The notes under the pieces are model-generated. The model searched no databases. It was not told the DNA's origin and saw nothing but the letters and a program-made list of their open reading frames with translations. Positions 1-7,644 of a DNA stretch of 64,000 nucleotides are shown in pieces. Location: contig JASHNW010000065.1 of assembly GCA_030041435.1 (NCBI GenBank), positions 50,127 through 114,126 of the forward strand. Direction: 5' to 3'. Numbering within the stretch: the stretch's first letter is position 1; each line of letters begins with the position of its first letter. Made by a program: the position numbers and the translations under genes. This DNA comes from Acidobacteriaceae bacterium. Lineage in GTDB: Bacteria; Acidobacteriota; Terriglobia; Terriglobales; Acidobacteriaceae.

Positions 1-2
1 GG

Positions 3-1706
3 ATCTCGTGGTACTCGGGGTTCTTCGCGCAGGACGACTGGAAAGTGAACCCGAATCTGACGCTGAATCTCGGCATTCGCTACAGCGCCGACCTGCCGCG
101 GCACGAAGCGAAGAACGAGACGTCGAACTTCGATCCGGACGCAACCGATCCGGAATACGGCGTGAAGGGCGGGCTGGAGTTCGGAACGACGTGCCACTGC
201 AACGCGGCCTGGGCCAACGATTACTGGAAGGACTTTGCCCCGCGCATCGGCTTTGCGTATTCGCCGCCGTGGGAAAACGGCAAGACCGCGGTGCGCGGCG
301 GAATGGGCATTATGTACGGGCCGCTGCAGTACTCAGATTTCGGCGGCTCGATGAACACAGGCTATCGCGCGAATCCGTCATTCCCGTCGAAGAACGGATT
401 CGATCCGTCGTTCTCGATCGACAGCGGCTATCCGGCGTTTGCGCAGCCACCCGATCTCGATCCGGGATACTTCAACGGCACCTTTGTCTCGGGGTCGTGG
501 ATCAGGCCGGAATACGGCAAGCCGGCTGCGATCTACCAGTGGGACCTGCAGATCCAGCAACAGCTGGCGACGGATCTGATTGCAACCGTCGGTTACATTG
601 GAAACGAGGCGCAGAACCTGCACTCGAACCTCGAAAACCGCAACAACATTCCCCTGAAGGACCTGAATTACGGCGATGCGCTGAACCAGCAGCTCAGCGG
701 GAACACCGCCGGGGTCCCGGTCCCGTTCCCCGGATACTTCACGTTGTGGGGCAACGGCATCACCGTGCAGCAGGCGCTGCGGCCGTTCCCGCAGTACGAC
801 TTCATCGACACGGGATGCTGCCTCGAAAACGTGGGCCACTCGTCGTACGACGCACTGATCGCGAGCCTGCAGCGGCAGTTCCGCAACGGATTCAACCTGC
901 AGTTTTCCTACACCTGGTCCAAGTCCATCACCGATGCGGACAGCCTGCTGCCGAACAACGGCAACGGGGTTCCGCAGGACCAAAACGTGTGGGATCTGCA
1001 CCGGGAAAAATCGATCAGTTTCCAGGACATTCCGCAACAGGCGGTGATCAGCTATCTCTACCAGTTGCCGTGGGGGCCCCAGCGTCACTGGCTCAGCCAT
1101 GGTACGGCCGGCAACCTGCTTGGCGGATGGGAGATTGGCGGCATTCAGCGCTATATGTCCGGACAGCCGATGGGATTCTGCTGTTCCAGCGGCATTCCAG
1201 GATTTGAAAATGCGATCCGATTCAATCTGATCTCAGGCAAGGACGTGAAGAGCGCGGTCTACCACCGGGGACCCAAGGCGATTGACCCGTTCAACACATC
1301 GCATGGCACCGATCCGTCCATCAACAGCATGTTCAACGGGGCAATCAGCAACTCCGCCTACGGACCGGCAGGGCAACAGGTGGCGGCGTTCTACGACCAG
1401 AACCTGCCGACCAATCCAGGCGGCGCTCCCGGGCGCGGAAGCGGGCCGTTCACCCTCGGCGACACGCCGCGCGTGGACGGGATAGCCCGGCTGCCTGCGT
1501 TCTACGACGAGGACTTTAGCCTGCTGAAGAACACCGCGATTCACGAGAGCCTGGCCTTGCAGCTGAAGTTCGAATTCATCAATGCGCTCAACCATCACAC
1601 CTGGAATTATCCGGACCAGGGGCCGGCGGATTACACGTTTGGCATTCCAACTTCGACGCTGCAGAACCCGCGCAACATCCAGGTGACGGGGAAACTCGAA
1701 TTCTAG
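3..1706 (+). CDS. TonB-dependent receptor, Oar-like, C-terminal part (partial)
   Basis: This is the C-terminal 567 residues of a large outer-membrane receptor; the reading frame is open to the left edge, so the signal peptide, the carboxypeptidase-regulatory-like domain and the plug are outside the window. The visible part opens with the motif FAQDDWKVNPNLTLNLGIRY (split by the edge), which is a hallmark of the beta-barrel of acidobacterial Oar-like receptors. It ends in alternating aromatic strands with a terminal phenylalanine (LEF), as expected for an outer-membrane barrel. These receptors are thought to import glycan fragments using TonB energy. It is followed by a strong hairpin terminator and then by a cluster of secreted glycosidases, so its substrate is probably a plant or microbial polysaccharide. 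The substrate itself cannot be read from the sequence. Confidence 0.88.
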   Translation: MSWYSGFFAQDDWKVNPNLTLNLGIRYSADLPRHEAKNETSNFDPDATDPEYGVKGGLEFGTTCHCNAAWANDYWKDFAPRIGFAYSPPWENGKTAVRGGMGIMYGPLQYSDFGGSMNTGYRANPSFPSKNGFDPSFSIDSGYPAFAQPPDLDPGYFNGTFVSGSWIRPEYGKPAAIYQWDLQIQQQLATDLIATVGYIGNEAQNLHSNLENRNNIPLKDLNYGDALNQQLSGNTAGVPVPFPGYFTLWGNGITVQQALRPFPQYDFIDTGCCLENVGHSSYDALIASLQRQFRNGFNLQFSYTWSKSITDADSLLPNNGNGVPQDQNVWDLHREKSISFQDIPQQAVISYLYQLPWGPQRHWLSHGTAGNLLGGWEIGGIQRYMSGQPMGFCCSSGIPGFENAIRFNLISGKDVKSAVYHRGPKAIDPFNTSHGTDPSINSMFNGAISNSAYGPAGQQVAAFYDQNLPTNPGGAPGRGSGPFTLGDTPRVDGIARLPAFYDEDFSLLKNTAIHESLALQLKFEFINALNHHTWNYPDQGPADYTFGIPTSTLQNPRNIQVTGKLEF

Positions 1707-1738
1707 GCACCGTGGTCTCCTCCATGCTGTGCCAACCG

Positions 1739-1776
1739 GCGCGGAGCCTGTAAGGCCAGGGCTCCGCGCATTTTCT
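1739..1776 (+). terminator. Rho-independent terminator after the receptor gene
   Basis: A perfect 10-bp stem (GCGCGGAGCC at 1739-1748 with GGCTCCGCGC at 1760-1769) with an 11-base loop is followed by ATTTTCT. It starts 33 bases after the receptor stop codon and separates the receptor from the TPR/glycosidase genes. Confidence 0.75.
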
Positions 1777-1845
1777 CCCGGCGCACGCGCTCTGTTCGCC
1801 CGGGCGCATTGATCTTCGTGGATCGCATGCTTTAACGTCTCGGTC

Positions 1846-3042
1846 ATGCCCAGGACGCATATCAGTTGCGCAATCACGATGGCGCTCGCCGCCGGCGCCC
1901 TGCTGGCGGGCCATGCCCAGCAGAGCGGGCCCGGCCAGCAGCAGCTGCAGGCCATCTTCCAGCGCGGGTCGCAGGCCATGCACGCAGGCGATGCGGCGGC
2001 GGCCGAGGAGCAGTTTCTCGAGGCCACCCGGCTGGCGCCGGAGTTCGCCGAAGCCTGGCTCGATCTGGGACTGGCGCAGCTGAAAGGCGGCAAGCTGAAG
2101 GAAGCCATTCCCTCCATGCGCCAGGCGCTAAAGCTCGACCCTGCGACGCACGGAGCGCACTTGTTCCTGGGCATTGCCGAATACCAGACGGATCACATCG
2201 GCGAAGCGCTGGCCGATTTGCAGCAGGCGGTCGAGGACGATCCGAACAATCCGCAGGCGCTGATGTGGCTGGGCATTGTGGAGCTGAACACGGATCATCC
2301 GGATAAAGCGACGGCGCCGCTGGATCGCGCGGCGGAGCTGGCGCCCAACGACATCGGCATCCTCGACTACCGCGTGCAGGCGCACATGGCGGTGGCACGG
2401 GAAAGCTACACGCGCATTTACAAGCTCGACGCGGGCTCGTGGCGGCTGCACCGGCTCAACGCGCAGATCGACGCACAGGCACAGCAGCACACACAGGCTA
2501 TCGACGAGTATCAGCAGGCAATCAAGACGGCACCGAAACAGGCGGATTTGTACGAGGGGCTGGGCTGGGAGTACCGGCAGACGGGTCAGCTGGATCTGGC
2601 GGAAAAGGCATTTGAGGAGCAGTTGAAGCTGACGCCGGGGAATCCGATTGCGATGTACAACCTGGCGAGCACGCGCGTGGATGCGGGCCACGGTGCCGAA
2701 GCGCTCCCGCTGCTGGAGCAGGTGGTGACGCTCTACGGCAGGCCTACGGTGGCCGATTATTATCTGGGACGCGCGTATGCTGAGGCGGGGAAGAATCAGC
2801 AAGCCGCTGCGGAATACGAGAAAGCGACAACGCTCGAGGGCGAGACGGCGAGCCGCGCCTGGTATGGGCTGGGACAGGTCTATAAAGAGCTGGGCAGAAC
2901 GGCCGAGGCGCGCGCTGCCGTCGAGAAATTCCAGCAGCTGCACAACGTCGCGGTACAGGAGCGCGCGAAGGATATCGAGGACTGGCGCAAGCTGAACGCG
3001 ACGGCGGAGAACACACCTGCAGCGGCTCCGGTGGCGCAATAA
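1846..3042 (+). CDS. Secreted TPR-repeat protein
   Basis: This 398-aa protein has an N-terminal signal-peptide-like segment (hydrophobic MALAAGALLAGHA, about residues 12-24) followed by about nine tetratricopeptide repeats (for example AWLDLGLAQLKGGKLKEA and AMYNLASTRVDAGHGAEA). The spacing of small and aromatic residues is typical of 34-residue TPR helices. It has no catalytic motif and is probably a periplasmic or cell-surface scaffold. Acidobacterial glycan loci often carry such proteins next to Oar-like receptors. The stop is only 13-20 bases before the next gene, so it is probably co-transcribed with the arabinofuranosidase. The exact role is unknown. Confidence 0.8.
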   Translation: MPRTHISCAITMALAAGALLAGHAQQSGPGQQQLQAIFQRGSQAMHAGDAAAAEEQFLEATRLAPEFAEAWLDLGLAQLKGGKLKEAIPSMRQALKLDPATHGAHLFLGIAEYQTDHIGEALADLQQAVEDDPNNPQALMWLGIVELNTDHPDKATAPLDRAAELAPNDIGILDYRVQAHMAVARESYTRIYKLDAGSWRLHRLNAQIDAQAQQHTQAIDEYQQAIKTAPKQADLYEGLGWEYRQTGQLDLAEKAFEEQLKLTPGNPIAMYNLASTRVDAGHGAEALPLLEQVVTLYGRPTVADYYLGRAYAEAGKNQQAAAEYEKATTLEGETASRAWYGLGQVYKELGRTAEARAAVEKFQQLHNVAVQERAKDIEDWRKLNATAENTPAAAPVAQ

Positions 3043-3061
3043 CTTCATCTGAGGAGTGGAT

Positions 3062-5131
3062 TTGAGACAACGCGTGATAGTGGGATGGGCGCGACGGGTG
3101 GCATATGCAGCGTGGATCGCGGGCTGCTGTGCCGCGTGCGGGCTGGCCGCGCAGGCGCAGATCGCGGTGAATCAGCCGATTCCCGCCGTAGCGACGGTGC
3201 ACATCGATGCGGCGCGCTCGACTGGAGCGGAAATCCCGCGGACGATCTTCGGGACGTTCCTCGAACCGATCGGCAACTCGACCTATAACGGGCTGTGGGC
3301 GGAGATCCTGCAGAATCCGAGCCTCGAGATGGGGCTGTGGGACACGAATCACGTGCGCGACATGGTCGCCGCGAATCCCGCCCTGGCGCGCGCGACGGAG
3401 CTGGATGTGCCGCTGCCGTGGGAGCCGCTGAATTACGGGCAGGGCAATCGCTATGAGCTGCGCTACGGCGACGCGGCCAACTCGTGGATGTCGCTGCGCA
3501 TCTTCGGCCTGCCCGGCCAGCCAACGGGCATTCGCCAGGAGGTGTATCTGCCCGTGCAGCGCACACTCGCCTACAACGGCAGCCTCTACGCGCGTCACGT
3601 GAGCGGGCCCACGGGGCTGGAGATTTCGCTGCGCGTACGCAACAGCACGGAGGTGCTGGCCAGCGCGCACGTCGACGCCGCGGCTGCGGACTGGACGAAG
3701 TACAGCTTCCAGCTAACGCTCCCCGCAGACAGACTGCATCGCCTCGACCCCGCGGATTTTGTCGTGCAGGTCGACGGCGACGAGGACGTGGACGTCGATG
3801 AGTTTTCGCTAATGCCGGCCGATGCGCTGGACGGGCTCGATCCCGATGCAGTCGCGATGGCGAAGGCGCTGGATACGCCGCTGGTCCGCTTCGGCGGCAA
3901 CTTCACTTCCGGCTATCACTGGGAAAACGGCATCGGTCCGCGCGACAGGCGCGTGAGCATGCGCAACCTGGCGTGGGGCATCCCCGAGTACAACACCTTC
4001 GGGACGGATGAGTTCCTGCACTTTTGCCGGCTCATCGGCGCACAGCCACAGGTGGCGCTGAATCTGGGCAGCGGCACACCGGCAGAGGCGGCAGCATGGG
4101 TGAAATATATCGATGAGCATTGGTCGCCGCATAGCGGACTGCTGTGGGAGTTAGGCAACGAATTATGGGGTAACTGGAACTTAGGCTACCCGACGCTGAA
4201 CCAGTTAGCTGCGAGAACCCTTGCGTTCAGCAAGGCCGTGCGCGCGGCCGATCCACAGGCGCGTCTGATTGCGACAGGCGAAGATCCGGACAACTTTAAG
4301 CAGTGGAATGCGACGCAGCTGGCCAATCCGCCGGGAACATTCGACTATTTATCGGCGCATTTTGTCGTCACCAACACGGACACGCAGATGCCGCACGCCT
4401 CAGCGGATTTCATCGACGCCGCGGCCTTCGCGCTGCCGGTTGAGCTGGGCCGGCGTCTGGAACAGGAGCAGCAACAGATCAATTCATTTCCGGCATTCGC
4501 CAACAAGGCGCACATCGCCTTTACGGAATGGCTTTTCATCGGGCATCGGCCGGGAACCCCGAACTTCACCAACCTTGGCGGAGCCATCGACACGGCGGGA
4601 TTCCTGAACATGCTGATGCGGCACGCGGAGATCACGCCTGTCTCCGACATGACCGGGATCATGGAATTCGCCGGCATATGGAAGAAGCGCGGGCAGGTCT
4701 ATGCGTCTCCGGGATACTGGGCGCTGCGGATGTACTCGACGGCGCATGCGTCGCGGCCGGTCGCGGTGGAGACGCAAAGCGGCAGCTACTCTGTGGAGCA
4801 CGGCGTGGGACGGCTGCCGAGCATTGCCGATGTGCCGTATCTGGACGTCTTCGCCGCGCTGAACGATGGCGGCGACCGGCTGACCCTCTTCTGCGTGAAC
4901 CGCAGCCTGGACACCGATATTCCTGCAGACATTCGCGTGGATGGATTCAGCCCGGCGGAACGCGCGGAAGTGGAAACGCTGCGCGGCGACGGCGTCGGCG
5001 ACGCGAACGACGAAGACGATCCGGACCATGTGATTCCGTCGCGTACGGGCGAGGCCGTGCAGAGCGGCGCGATGCATCATGTGTTTCCGCACGAGAGTGT
5101 CACGGTGATCACGCTGCGCAAAAGCAGCTAG
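3062..5131 (+). CDS. Alpha-L-arabinofuranosidase, GH51-like, secreted
   Basis: The protein should release terminal L-arabinofuranose from arabinan or arabinoxylan in the periplasm or outside the cell. It has a signal peptide (AYAAWIAGCCAACGLAAQAQ), an N-terminal beta-rich domain and then a clan GH-A TIM barrel. The acid/base Glu lies in ELGNELWGNW (codon at 4160) and the nucleophile Glu in AFTEWLF (codon at 4526), the order and spacing of GH51. The C-terminal beta domain ends in VTVITLRKSS. A GTG at 3056 is in frame, but the ribosome-binding site GAGGAG (3051-3056) overlaps it. The TTG at 3062, five bases downstream of that site, is the better start (689 aa). It forms an operon with the TPR gene upstream and the glutaminase-like gene downstream. 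Assignment to GH51 rather than a neighbouring GH-A family is likely but was not tested by alignment. Confidence 0.8.
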   Translation: MRQRVIVGWARRVAYAAWIAGCCAACGLAAQAQIAVNQPIPAVATVHIDAARSTGAEIPRTIFGTFLEPIGNSTYNGLWAEILQNPSLEMGLWDTNHVRDMVAANPALARATELDVPLPWEPLNYGQGNRYELRYGDAANSWMSLRIFGLPGQPTGIRQEVYLPVQRTLAYNGSLYARHVSGPTGLEISLRVRNSTEVLASAHVDAAAADWTKYSFQLTLPADRLHRLDPADFVVQVDGDEDVDVDEFSLMPADALDGLDPDAVAMAKALDTPLVRFGGNFTSGYHWENGIGPRDRRVSMRNLAWGIPEYNTFGTDEFLHFCRLIGAQPQVALNLGSGTPAEAAAWVKYIDEHWSPHSGLLWELGNELWGNWNLGYPTLNQLAARTLAFSKAVRAADPQARLIATGEDPDNFKQWNATQLANPPGTFDYLSAHFVVTNTDTQMPHASADFIDAAAFALPVELGRRLEQEQQQINSFPAFANKAHIAFTEWLFIGHRPGTPNFTNLGGAIDTAGFLNMLMRHAEITPVSDMTGIMEFAGIWKKRGQVYASPGYWALRMYSTAHASRPVAVETQSGSYSVEHGVGRLPSIADVPYLDVFAALNDGGDRLTLFCVNRSLDTDIPADIRVDGFSPAERAEVETLRGDGVGDANDEDDPDHVIPSRTGEAVQSGAMHHVFPHESVTVITLRKSS

Positions 5132-5177
5132 CCGGTTATTGCATGAACAACACCTGATTCAGTGAGTGGAGAGCAAT

Positions 5178-7298
5178 ATGCAGAGCACGAGAAAGATGCA
5201 ATCAGGTGGTGGAGACCCCTGGGGATGGCTGTGCGGGCTGCTGACGCTGGTGCTGACCGCATCGGGCGCGATGGCAGTCGCCCAGCAGCCGGTGACCGTG
5301 CGTACGCCGGCAACGCCGCTGGTAGTGCACGATCCGTATTTTAGTATCTGGTCGTTTGACGACACGCTCAATGGCGGCCCAACGCGGCACTGGACGGGCG
5401 TGGAGCAGCAGCTGAACGGGATCGTGCGCATCGACGGGCATCCGTTCCGCTTTATGGGCGATGAACAGGATATTCCTCCGCTGCCGCAGGTAGCGCGGGC
5501 GATTTGGCCGACACGCACGATTTACGAATTCGAGGGCCAGGGCATTCACCTGACGGCAACGTTCCTGACACCGGCGCTGCCGCAGGACCTCGATGTGCTG
5601 TCGCGTCCGCTGACTTACCTCACGTGGTCGGTACGCTCGACCGATGGCGGCCCGCACGCGGTGAAACTGCTGTTGAGCGCCAGCGCGCAGCTGGCCGTCG
5701 ACAATGAGCAGGAGACGGTGGTGTGGGGCACGAGCCGCGTGGGAGACATGACGGTGCTGCACGTGGGCGACAACCAGCAGCCCATGCTCGAAAAGGCCGG
5801 CGACAACCTGCGCATCGACTGGGGCTGGGCGGATCTGGCGATCCCTGCGCAACCTGGCATGACAACCAGCATGGTCGGCGAAGACGCGTTTCATCGCGAG
5901 GCGGCGAGCGGAGTTGCCGGAGCGGAGGGCGACGATCTGGATATGCCGCGCGCGCCCCGTGCCGACCTGCCGATGATGACGGTGCGCTTCGACCTGCAGC
6001 AGGTTGCAGGATCGGCCGTGACGCGGCGCGCGATGCTGGCCTACGACGACCGCAAAGCCGTTGAGTATCTGTACCGCCAGATGCCGGACTACTGGCGGCG
6101 CGACGGGCAGACCTTTGCGCAGATGCTGGAGGCCGCGGAACACGATGAGGATGCTCTGCGGGCGCGGGCGGAGGCGTTCGATCGCGAACTGGCTTCGGAT
6201 CTGACGGCCGTGGGCGGGGAGAAATATGCGCAGCTGGCGATCGTCGCATACCGGCAGACCCTGGGCGCCCACAAACTGGTGGTGGATATCGACGGCCAGC
6301 CGCTGCTGTTCTCAAAAGAGAACTCGAGCAACGGCTGTATGAATACGGTAGACGTGACATATCCGGCGTCGCCGTTCTTTCTGCTCTTCAATCCGAAGCT
6401 GCTCGAAGCGGAGCTGCGTCCGGTGATGGAGTACGCCGGCCTGCCGCGCTGGCGCTGGCCATTCGCGCCGCACGACATCGGGACCTATCCGCTGGCGAGC
6501 GGTCAGGTGTACGGCGGCGGCGAGATGACCGAAGAGGATCAGATGCCCGTCGAGGAGAGCGGCAACATCCTGATCATGTTCGATGCGCTCGCCAAAGCGG
6601 AGGGGAATGCCGATTTCGCCGCGCAGTACTGGCCGCTGCTTTCGAAATGGGCCGCGTATCTGCTGAAGTTCGGCATGGATCCGGAGAACCAGCTGAGCAC
6701 GGACGATTTCACGGGCCATCTTGCGCACAACGCAAACCTGTCGATCAAAGCCATTCTTGCGCTGGGCGCCTATGCGCAGCTCGCCGACATGCTGCACAAG
6801 ACAGACGAAGCGGACCGTTACCGCCAGTCCGCGCAGCAGATGGCAGGCCAGTGGCTGAAGATGGCCGCTGATGGCGACCACACGCGGCTCGCCTTCGATC
6901 TGCCGGGCACGTGGAGCCAGAAATACAACCTGGTATGGAATCGCATTCTTGGCCTGAATCTGTTTCCGCAGTTGCTAACCCGGGAAGAGCTGCACTATTA
7001 TCTTCGGCACCAGAACGCTTTCGGCCTGCCGCTCGACAACCGGCACACCTACACGAAGCTCGACTGGAGCGTGTGGACGGCTACTCTGTCGCCGGACCGC
7101 CAGCAGTTCGACGCGCTCATCGATCCCATCTATAAGTTCATGACCGAGAGCCCAACGCGCGTGCCGCTGAGCGACTGGTTCGACACGGTCAGCGGCGCAC
7201 AGGTTGGCTTCCAGGCGCGCTCGGTCGTCGGCGGCGTCTACATCAAAATGCTGACCGACCCGCAGATGTGGAGGAAATGGTCCACGGGGGAGCGTTGA
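5178..7298 (+). CDS. Glutaminase-A-like secreted protein (DUF5127/DUF4965/DUF1793 type)
   Basis: This 706-aa exported protein resembles the family named glutaminase GtaA in fungi and found in many polysaccharide loci. The N-terminal beta domain starts with TPLVVHDPYFSIWSFDD and continues with RHWTGVEQQLNGIVRIDG. An alpha/alpha-barrel half follows, with NLSIKAILALGAYAQLAD and LPGTWSQKYNLVWNRILG, which is characteristic of the DUF4965/DUF1793 part. A signal peptide is present (WLCGLLTLVLTASGAMAVAQ). The ATG at 5178 is preferred because GGAG (5168-5171) is six bases upstream; an in-frame GTG at 5166 has no such site. The true substrate in bacteria is uncertain: co-occurrence with arabinofuranosidase, GH3 and GH92 genes argues for a glycan or glycoprotein rather than free glutamine. 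Confidence 0.75.
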   Translation: MQSTRKMQSGGGDPWGWLCGLLTLVLTASGAMAVAQQPVTVRTPATPLVVHDPYFSIWSFDDTLNGGPTRHWTGVEQQLNGIVRIDGHPFRFMGDEQDIPPLPQVARAIWPTRTIYEFEGQGIHLTATFLTPALPQDLDVLSRPLTYLTWSVRSTDGGPHAVKLLLSASAQLAVDNEQETVVWGTSRVGDMTVLHVGDNQQPMLEKAGDNLRIDWGWADLAIPAQPGMTTSMVGEDAFHREAASGVAGAEGDDLDMPRAPRADLPMMTVRFDLQQVAGSAVTRRAMLAYDDRKAVEYLYRQMPDYWRRDGQTFAQMLEAAEHDEDALRARAEAFDRELASDLTAVGGEKYAQLAIVAYRQTLGAHKLVVDIDGQPLLFSKENSSNGCMNTVDVTYPASPFFLLFNPKLLEAELRPVMEYAGLPRWRWPFAPHDIGTYPLASGQVYGGGEMTEEDQMPVEESGNILIMFDALAKAEGNADFAAQYWPLLSKWAAYLLKFGMDPENQLSTDDFTGHLAHNANLSIKAILALGAYAQLADMLHKTDEADRYRQSAQQMAGQWLKMAADGDHTRLAFDLPGTWSQKYNLVWNRILGLNLFPQLLTREELHYYLRHQNAFGLPLDNRHTYTKLDWSVWTATLSPDRQQFDALIDPIYKFMTESPTRVPLSDWFDTVSGAQVGFQARSVVGGVYIKMLTDPQMWRKWSTGER

Positions 7299-7385
7299 GC
7301 GGCCTGCAGCGTTGGCTGCGTCTGTGTGAGAGCGACACATCTTCCATTGCATGCGTATCCTGTCCGCGACGATCAAGGATATTAG

Positions 7386-7496
7386 AGCAGTTTCGGAATA
7401 CACGTAGACTTTGTGAGGCTGGTACAGGGTGGCTTTTTCTTGATTAAAAAGCCACTTGAACGTGTGCCTTCGGTCTATACCAATTCCGAAACTGCT
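7386..7496. repeat. 111-bp imperfect palindrome with terminal inverted repeats (MITE-like)
   Basis: A perfect 14-bp terminal inverted repeat, AGCAGTTTCGGAAT at 7386-7399 and its complement at 7483-7496, bounds this element. A partly matching TAGAC block lies inside each end. The centre is a second perfect 10-bp stem, GTGGCTTTTT (7429-7438) with AAAAAGCCAC (7446-7455), around a 7-base loop. The whole element can fold into one long hairpin. It is the only recognisable content of the 346-base gap between the glutaminase-like and GH3 genes. It may be a non-autonomous transposable element, and its inner hairpin could also end transcription from the upstream operon. I saw no second copy in the window by eye. 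Confidence 0.7.
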
Positions 7497-7644
7497 ATAG
7501 CTGTCCCGCGATACTCATTCGGAGAACAATAATGAATGATGTCATCCGTCCGGCAACTATGGGCTGCGGAAATCGAATCGTCCATCCGGACAGGCGACTC
7601 GAGGTTGCGCTGAAACTCACCCCGGGATGGAAGGATTGCTCTGC

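Noticed and set aside
378..1100. A 240-codon minus-strand frame opposite the first receptor
   Set aside because: Antisense shadow without family features.
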